Assembly: GCA_003597935.1 (NCBI GenBank)
Contig: QZJT01000039.1
Span: forward strand, 16,953-80,952
DNA: 64,000 nt
Direction of reading: 5' to 3'
From: Phycisphaerales bacterium
GTDB lineage: Bacteria; Planctomycetota; Phycisphaerae; UBA1845
The notes under the pieces were generated by a model. The model searched no databases, had not been told where the DNA came from, and saw only the letters and a list, made by a program, of their open reading frames with translations. Of this stretch, positions 58,088 through 64,000 are shown in pieces. Position 1 is the stretch's first letter. Every line of letters starts with the position of its first letter. Position numbers and translations under genes: made by a program.

Positions 58088-59374
58088 TCATCCGCAGTTC
58101 ACCGCCTCCAGGAAACCCGGGCACTCGCGGATGAACAACGTGTGAATGCCGGTCTGCTCCTTCCACGCGAGCTTGCCATTGCCGTTGCCGCGGATCGTCA
58201 TCACGGCGAAGTCGCCGTTGTTGTCGATGGTCAGTTCGGTCCCGCCCGGAAGCGTTGACCTGACCTTTGCCTGGAGCGTGCCGGCGCGGCACGTGACCTT
58301 GAACTTGCGGATGGCGTCGCAGTCGACCGGCTCGCACACGGCCGGACTCAATGGCGCCTCGGATAGGATCCACCGTGGGTCGAGGTTGTCGGGCTGGGGG
58401 CTATCGCCCAGGTAGCCGTCGTTGCCATACCGTGACAAGTCGCGCACCACCTGCCCTTCGCCCTCATTGAAACGCCAGTTGGCCACCAGACCCGGCTCGG
58501 CGCCGCACAAGACGACGTTCATCGTCTCGCGGATGTCCTCCACGTCCCGGGCGATGTTCCAGATGCGGATCTCCTCGAGTTCGCCGTCCAGCTTGACCGG
58601 GTCGCCGATCTTGCCGCCGAAGACAACGTCCGTGCCGGTCTGGTTCTTCATCGGTGTCAACTCCGTGAACGCCATGGCGACAAACTCGCCGTCCACGTAA
58701 AGCCGCAGTTCTCCGGCCGGCTCGTCGAACATGCCGACAACGTGATGAAACGTGTTCCAGTTGTACGAACGGATGTCGTAGTCGACGGACGTGCCCTGGT
58801 TCTGATCGTCATTGATCCTGAAACGAAGGTTGCCGCTTTCCAGCAGCAGTTGATACGGGTCTAGCCCCGACCGCCCGTCGCCTTTGAACACCAGCGGCCC
58901 GCGCCCGGACGGGTTGTGAAACCGGACCCATGCTTCGACCGTCATGCTGCTGGAAATCGACAGGCTTGCCGAGTTGGGCACCAGCACCTGATCGCCGGCG
59001 AAATCGAGGGCGTATCCGGTCGAGTCGCGATCGATGATGACGACGTCCTGCTGCGCTTCCTTGCGGACGCCATCGTACTCAAACGCGGCCAGCAGCGTTT
59101 CCACTGTGTTGGCCTCGACGTCGAACGTCGCCAGATCGCCAAACACGCCCATCTGCGCGTAAACGCCCGGGTCGACGCCGAGTTCCGCGAAGAGCGTGAC
59201 TTCGTACTCCTGACCGTTGTCGAACGCGGCGAAGACCTTGTAATAGGTCACGGTGTTCTCCGCGACCTGCTCCGGACCGTTGATGCGGATGCCCAGCAGT
59301 TCCTGAGCGGCGGCGGGCAGGGCCACCGCCCCGGCGATGCAGGCCATCCGGCACATGCTGACAGTTTTACTCAT
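58088..59374 (-). CDS. LamG-domain secreted protein with family B C-terminus
   Basis: ALDFAGDQVLVPNSASLSISSSMTVEAWVRFHNPSGRGPLVFKG; ends FKVTCRAGTLQAKV...NGNGKLAWKEQTGIHTLFIRECPGFLEAVNCG. Confidence 0.87.
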   Translation of the reverse strand: MSKTVSMCRMACIAGAVALPAAAQELLGIRINGPEQVAENTVTYYKVFAAFDNGQEYEVTLFAELGVDPGVYAQMGVFGDLATFDVEANTVETLLAAFEYDGVRKEAQQDVVIIDRDSTGYALDFAGDQVLVPNSASLSISSSMTVEAWVRFHNPSGRGPLVFKGDGRSGLDPYQLLLESGNLRFRINDDQNQGTSVDYDIRSYNWNTFHHVVGMFDEPAGELRLYVDGEFVAMAFTELTPMKNQTGTDVVFGGKIGDPVKLDGELEEIRIWNIARDVEDIRETMNVVLCGAEPGLVANWRFNEGEGQVVRDLSRYGNDGYLGDSPQPDNLDPRWILSEAPLSPAVCEPVDCDAIRKFKVTCRAGTLQAKVRSTLPGGTELTIDNNGDFAVMTIRGNGNGKLAWKEQTGIHTLFIRECPGFLEAVNCG

Positions 59375-59411
59375 GTTTCATCTCCCTTCCCGCGTTATCA
59401 ACGGGTGCCCG

Positions 59412-61859
59412 TCACGTCCCGCAGTTCACCGCCTCCACGAACTCGGGGCACTCCATGATAAACACAGTGTGAATACCGGTCTGGTTGTCCCACTTCGCCC
59501 TGGCCTTTCCCTTCCCGTTGGTCGTGACAACCTGTTGCGCCCCGTTGTTATCGATGGTCATCTGGCTCACCTCGACCAGTCCCGACATTATGGTGATTTT
59601 CAGCGTCTTGGCGCGACACTTGGCCCTCAGTCTTGTGATCTGGTCACAGTGCGGGGGGCAGAAGGGTCGCTCCTGGCGTTTGGAAACAAATACCCGCCCA
59701 TGTAGGCCACCTCCGGATATCAGGATCAGGTACATCGTCTGGTCGTCGCCCGTTATGGACATAGAGGTTTTCCCGGTACTCGTACCGAGTTCCTCAATGC
59801 GCGTCGGCGGGTCAAACGGCGCATTGCGGCTGCGTCTGCTCATTCTCCAGTACGAAACCATACTTTCCCCGGGCGGCGTCGCCGCCACGTAAAAAGTCAA
59901 ATCGTCACGCGAGAACGCTCCTCCGAAGTTATAGAAACCGCGCCCCTGCCGAAAGTCCTTCAGTTCCTCAAAGAGCGTCGGTGCCTCCCAATCAGCGTCG
60001 GGTGAATCGCGTCGCGACGTCCACAGCTCCGGCCGTCCTCCCCGGGCGCTCATGAAGACGATGAACTTGTCGTCATGGCTGACCGCAACCATCGTTTCGT
60101 TGGCTGGACTGTTGAGGGTGGTGATGCGCTGCGGGCTGTTCCAGCGAGCGTCCTTGGACGGGCGTTCCGCTACGTAGAGGTCATACCCGCTCTGTCCGAC
60201 TCCCTGTGAGAGGTACATCCGAAGCTGGTTGGCCGATAGCACGGGCGTGATGTCGCTGTTATTATAGCCCGGCCTCGAAAGCTCCGGCACGAGCTGCGGC
60301 GTAGAGAACGGTTCGTTGAGCGAGTCGCGCTCGGAATAGTAGATGTCCACCACAGCGAAACCGGCGCGCTCACTCGACATGTACAGGGACAGGTCGTCCA
60401 TCGCAACGGTAATTTCCCAATCCTCCCCCGTGCTCAAGTATGGGATCAACGTCGGCTCTCCCCAGAGTGGGGGATCCAGAGGAGGCTCATTGATGTCGGC
60501 TTCCGAGAGCACCCACGCCGGGTCCGACGGGTCGCCTTCGGGCTCGGCGTTCAGGCCCAGCACACCATCATTGCCGTACGGCGACGAATCGCGGGCTGCT
60601 TGGCCGCGGGCGTCGTCGAAGCGCCAGTAACCGACCAGCCCTTCCTCGTCGCCGCGAAGCAAGCGGTTCATGTCGCAGCGGATGTCGGCGGGCGTGCGGG
60701 GGACGTTCCACAGCCGAACTTCGTCGATCTCCCCCTCCACGGCGGTCGAGCCATTGTCATCCAGCGCGCCGATCGTCAGCCACATGCCCTCCTGGTTCGG
60801 CACCGGCGAAAGCTGCGTCTCGGCCACAGCCTTGCGCTCGCCGTCTATATACAGGATCAACTGATCTGATTCGTCGTCGAACACGCCGGCGATATGATGA
60901 TAGAACTCCCATTCGTAGGGGCGAAGATCGGCCCGTGCTTCGGCAATCGTCTGGTTATCGTCGATCCGCAGGATGACGTTTCCGTTGGAGAGGCGAATCG
61001 AATAAGGGTCGAGAAGGGGGCGTTTGTCGCCGCGCCAGAGGACGACTCCGGTGCGAAGCGGATTCGGTAACCGCACCCACGCCTCAATGGTGAGACTCCC
61101 GGTCAGCCGGAGGCTCGGCGCATCTTCGACGAAGACGAAGTCGTTCTGTCCGTCAAAATCCAGCGCATGTCCGGCCAGCGAAACGTCAATGATGGTCACG
61201 ACCCGTTCCGCGGTCTTCTCGACCCCGCCGAACTCGAATCGAGCCTGGATTGCTTCCTTCTGATCCCCCGGCACGTCCAGGGCGTCGAAATCGCCGAACT
61301 GATTGATCGACGCGTACTCGCCCGGATCGACGCTCAAGTCGCTGAACAGCGTCACCTCGAACTCGCGCCCGTCGCTGAACTCGGCGTAGACGCGGTAGGG
61401 CGTGACGGTGCTTTCCGGAACCTCGTCCGGCCCGTCGATCCGCAGGCCCACCAGTTCCGGATCCCCAGCTATGGCGGTTTGGCCGTCCGGCGCGGGCACG
61501 AATGCCGCGGCCGGCAGATCGACCATCGTCGACGCGGTTTCGACCCTTCCCTCCCATGCAAAGGCGGCTTCAACGTGAACCCCGTTCTGCGCCCTTGCCG
61601 GCGACGCTGCCAAGCGACCGGTGGCGCCGATGCTTGCGGCGGCAGAAGGCGTTACGGTCCAGGCAGTTGCGAGTGACACCTCCATCTGACGCCCGTCGTC
61701 GAATCGAACGTACGCGCGACAATCGACCGCGCTGTCGGCGGTCGGCATCGGTGCCGTGGTGATCCAAAGCTCCACCGGGGACGTCGCCGAGGCGACCTCC
61801 AGCCCGACACACCCTGCAACGACGAACATCTGACGCCAAACGCTGCGCGAGACGTGCAT
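59412..61859 (-). CDS. LamG plus TolB/PD40-like secreted protein with family B C-terminus
   Basis: ALDFDGQNDFVFVEDAPSLRLTGSLTIEAWVRLPNP; VSHDDKFIVFMSARGGRPELWTSRR; ends LRAKCRAKTLKITI...NGKGKARAKWDNQTGIHTVFIMECPEFVEAVNCGT. Confidence 0.87.
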   Translation of the reverse strand: MHVSRSVWRQMFVVAGCVGLEVASATSPVELWITTAPMPTADSAVDCRAYVRFDDGRQMEVSLATAWTVTPSAAASIGATGRLAASPARAQNGVHVEAAFAWEGRVETASTMVDLPAAAFVPAPDGQTAIAGDPELVGLRIDGPDEVPESTVTPYRVYAEFSDGREFEVTLFSDLSVDPGEYASINQFGDFDALDVPGDQKEAIQARFEFGGVEKTAERVVTIIDVSLAGHALDFDGQNDFVFVEDAPSLRLTGSLTIEAWVRLPNPLRTGVVLWRGDKRPLLDPYSIRLSNGNVILRIDDNQTIAEARADLRPYEWEFYHHIAGVFDDESDQLILYIDGERKAVAETQLSPVPNQEGMWLTIGALDDNGSTAVEGEIDEVRLWNVPRTPADIRCDMNRLLRGDEEGLVGYWRFDDARGQAARDSSPYGNDGVLGLNAEPEGDPSDPAWVLSEADINEPPLDPPLWGEPTLIPYLSTGEDWEITVAMDDLSLYMSSERAGFAVVDIYYSERDSLNEPFSTPQLVPELSRPGYNNSDITPVLSANQLRMYLSQGVGQSGYDLYVAERPSKDARWNSPQRITTLNSPANETMVAVSHDDKFIVFMSARGGRPELWTSRRDSPDADWEAPTLFEELKDFRQGRGFYNFGGAFSRDDLTFYVAATPPGESMVSYWRMSRRSRNAPFDPPTRIEELGTSTGKTSMSITGDDQTMYLILISGGGLHGRVFVSKRQERPFCPPHCDQITRLRAKCRAKTLKITIMSGLVEVSQMTIDNNGAQQVVTTNGKGKARAKWDNQTGIHTVFIMECPEFVEAVNCGT

Positions 61860-62214
61860 GGGAACCCTCCGTTCTTTTCGAATCCGGTGCCACCGACCAC
61901 CGGTGCCGCCGACCAGGCGTGTCCCGTCGTTCTCATTCTACTACAAAGCGCCGCCCGGCCGTCAGCAAAACCGGGCGCGGAGAGTGTGCCCGGTCCCTCC
62001 GGCCCGGCCACGTCGCCGGCGGCGCGTATTGTCTCTGCCGGGCGGGGCAGGTTCCGCGTTTGGGCGCTCGCGGGACCGCCTCCGCGTGGTATAAGACGGG
62101 AAGCGTCGGCAGCGCGCATCGTTTCGTCCGATAACGCGATCGTCCTGCGTTGCGGCGAAGCGGGCCGTTTCGATCTTCCGACGCTTTGCGGCATGGGTCG
62201 TAAACGACTGGGCA

Positions 62215-62859
62215 ATGGAACGCGAGCCGACATCACGCTCGGGTGAGGATCCCGCGCCGCCGCAGGAGCGCGACGGAATCGAGTCGCGCACGCCGGCCGG
62301 TGAAACGCCGCCGGCGCCGGGCGACGCGGCGGCCGGCCGGGCGGCCGTGCCGGACGACATGGTTCGCGGCGTCTACGAGCGCATGAGGGCACACGCGCGG
62401 CAGTTCTTCAGCCGGCAAGGACCCGGGCATACGCTCCAACCCACCGCCCTGGTACACGAGGCTTTCCTGCGAGTCATGCACAGCACCGAGCCCGCCGGCC
62501 TGACCGGGCCGCGCCTCGTGCTGCTGGCGTCGCACGCGATGCGGTCCGTGCTGGTGGATCACGCCCGCGCCCGGCAGGCACGCAAGCGCACCGTGAGTGG
62601 GCATCGTGTCCCGCTCGACGACGTGGTTGAACTGTATGAAGACAATGCGATCGACCTGATCATGCTCGACGAAGCGCTGCACGAACTGGAGCGGATGGAC
62701 GGGCGCCTCTTCAAGGTGGTCGAGCTTCGCTTCTTCGGCGGACTGAGCGAAGATGACGCCGCCGAAGCCCTGGGCCTATCCCGGGCGACCGTCTCGCGTG
62801 ACTGGCGAGCCGGGAGAGCGTGGTTGAGGCAGCAGCTTTCCGGGGGATCGGCAGATTGA
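62215..62859 (+). CDS. ECF sigma factor (planctomycete-type)
   Basis: TLQPTALVHEAFLRVMH, FFGGLSEDDAAEALGLSRATVSRDWRAGRAWLRQQL. Confidence 0.9.
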   Translation: MEREPTSRSGEDPAPPQERDGIESRTPAGETPPAPGDAAAGRAAVPDDMVRGVYERMRAHARQFFSRQGPGHTLQPTALVHEAFLRVMHSTEPAGLTGPRLVLLASHAMRSVLVDHARARQARKRTVSGHRVPLDDVVELYEDNAIDLIMLDEALHELERMDGRLFKVVELRFFGGLSEDDAAEALGLSRATVSRDWRAGRAWLRQQLSGGSAD

Positions 62860-64000
62860 CCGACCAGAGGTGGCAGCGCGTGCGCGAGATCTTCGAGGCG
62901 GCACTCCAACGCGAGCCGCCCGATCGAGATCCCTTCATTCTCGCAAGCTCGCACGGCGACGCGGCGCTCGTCGCGGAGGTGCAAGCGTTGTTGCAGGCCG
63001 AATCGCACGGCACCGGCTTCCTGGAGCCGCCCGTGACCAACGCGGCGCTGAAGTTCCTGGCGGACGACCCGGATCGACGGATGATCGGGCAGCGCGTCGG
63101 GCCGTATGAGCTGGTGGAGCTGATCGCGTCGGGCGGAATGGGCTCGGTCTTTCGGGCGGTGCGGGTGGAAGCGGAGTTCGAGCAGCAGGTGGCGATCAAG
63201 CTGGTCCGCCCGGGCATGAACTCGCGCGAGGTGCTGCACCGGTTTCTGCGCGAGCGCCAGACGCTGGCCCGCCTGCACCATCCCAACATCGCCCGCCTGC
63301 TCGACGGTGGCGCCGCCGCGGACGGCAGCCCCTACCTGGTGATGGAGTACGTGGAGGGCACGCCGATCACGCGCTACTGCGACGACGGGCGTCTGACGAT
63401 CGATCAGCGGCTGGCCCTCTTCGTCAAGGTCTGCGCGGCCGTGCAGCACGCCCACCGCAACCTGATCGTGCATCGCGACCTGAAACCGAGCAACATCCTC
63501 GTCACGTCTTCCACCGACGATCGACGAGGCGAGGCAATAGACGCGGCGTCCGGCACAGGACGAATGCCGGAGGGGGAAGCACGGCGACCCGCCGGTGACG
63601 TTCAGCCCGGCGGCGGCGACGGGGCCGGCGAGCCCATGCTGCTCGACTTCGGCATCTCCAAGCTGCTGGATGACACGTCCGACGCCTCCATGACCGTGAC
63701 CGCCCTGCGGTTCCTGACGCCGCGTTATGCCAGCCCGGAGCAGGTGCTCGGCGAACCGATCACGACGTCCAGCGACGTCTACGCCCTGGGCGTCATCCTC
63801 TATGAACTGCTGTGCGGGCGCCCGCCGTATGACCTGGCGGGGCGCACGACCGAGCAGGTGCGCCGGCTCGTCTGTGAGGCGGACCCGGCGCGGCCCAGCG
63901 ACGTCGTGGCCCGCGAGCGCGTCTCGTCCATCCCCGAGGACGTCTGGTGGACCGAGGCCGTGGCCCTGGAGGTCTCGCTGGCCGCGCCCAAGCAGAGCGA
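62856..64000 (+). CDS. Serine/threonine protein kinase (TTG start, truncated by window end)
   Basis: Manual translation is open to the window end; ELVELIASGGMGSVFRAVR, VAIKLV, VHRDLKPSNILV, LLDFGISKLL, YASPEQVLGEPITTSSDVYALGVILYELL. Absent from the ORF track because no stop lies in the window. Confidence 0.93.
   Translation, partial: MTDQRWQRVREIFEAALQREPPDRDPFILASSHGDAALVAEVQALLQAESHGTGFLEPPVTNAALKFLADDPDRRMIGQRVGPYELVELIASGGMGSVFRAVRVEAEFEQQVAIKLVRPGMNSREVLHRFLRERQTLARLHHPNIARLLDGGAAADGSPYLVMEYVEGTPITRYCDDGRLTIDQRLALFVKVCAAVQHAHRNLIVHRDLKPSNILVTSSTDDRRGEAIDAASGTGRMPEGEARRPAGDVQPGGGDGAGEPMLLDFGISKLLDDTSDASMTVTALRFLTPRYASPEQVLGEPITTSSDVYALGVILYELLCGRPPYDLAGRTTEQVRRLVCEADPARPSDVVARERVSSIPEDVWWTEAVALEVSLAAPKQS

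Noticed and set aside
1-64000. Prophage, integron or IS element
   Set aside because: No transposase, integrase, terminase or capsid-like ORF recognised in the window.

Overview
High-GC bacterial chromosome segment, probably Planctomycetota (Phycisphaerae-like); this is inferred from ECF sigma/Ser-Thr kinase pairs, abundant secreted cysteine-rich proteins and characteristic dispersed repeats. I support about 38 protein genes. Housekeeping genes include nadD, tyrS and a type I glutamine synthetase. Transport and enzyme genes include EamA, DUF819, a CBS-domain antiporter, M28 peptidase, amidohydrolase and an AmmeMemoRadiSam radical-SAM enzyme. Accessory modules are a NotI-like type II R-M system, a PIN/antitoxin pair, and a paired dynamin-like GTPase operon with a HELLH metalloprotease. 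There is also a large set of secreted proteins. The most striking signal is that unrelated secreted proteins end in one of two recurrent C-terminal domains. (A) A ~63-aa lysine-rich domain with eight cysteines sits at the extreme C-terminus of six proteins. (B) A ~70-aa KGKAK(A/V)xW domain ends five proteins and a possible sixth. These look like an undescribed C-terminal sorting/attachment or matrix module system. A second strong signal is a (TG)11 dinucleotide tract inside the signal peptide of a giant beta-helix protein. The good ATG is out of frame by exactly one repeat unit, so it is a candidate phase-variable locus. Intergenic regions carry several families of hairpin-rich repeats, some with compensatory base changes. 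No rRNA, tRNA, IS element, prophage or CRISPR array was recognised.
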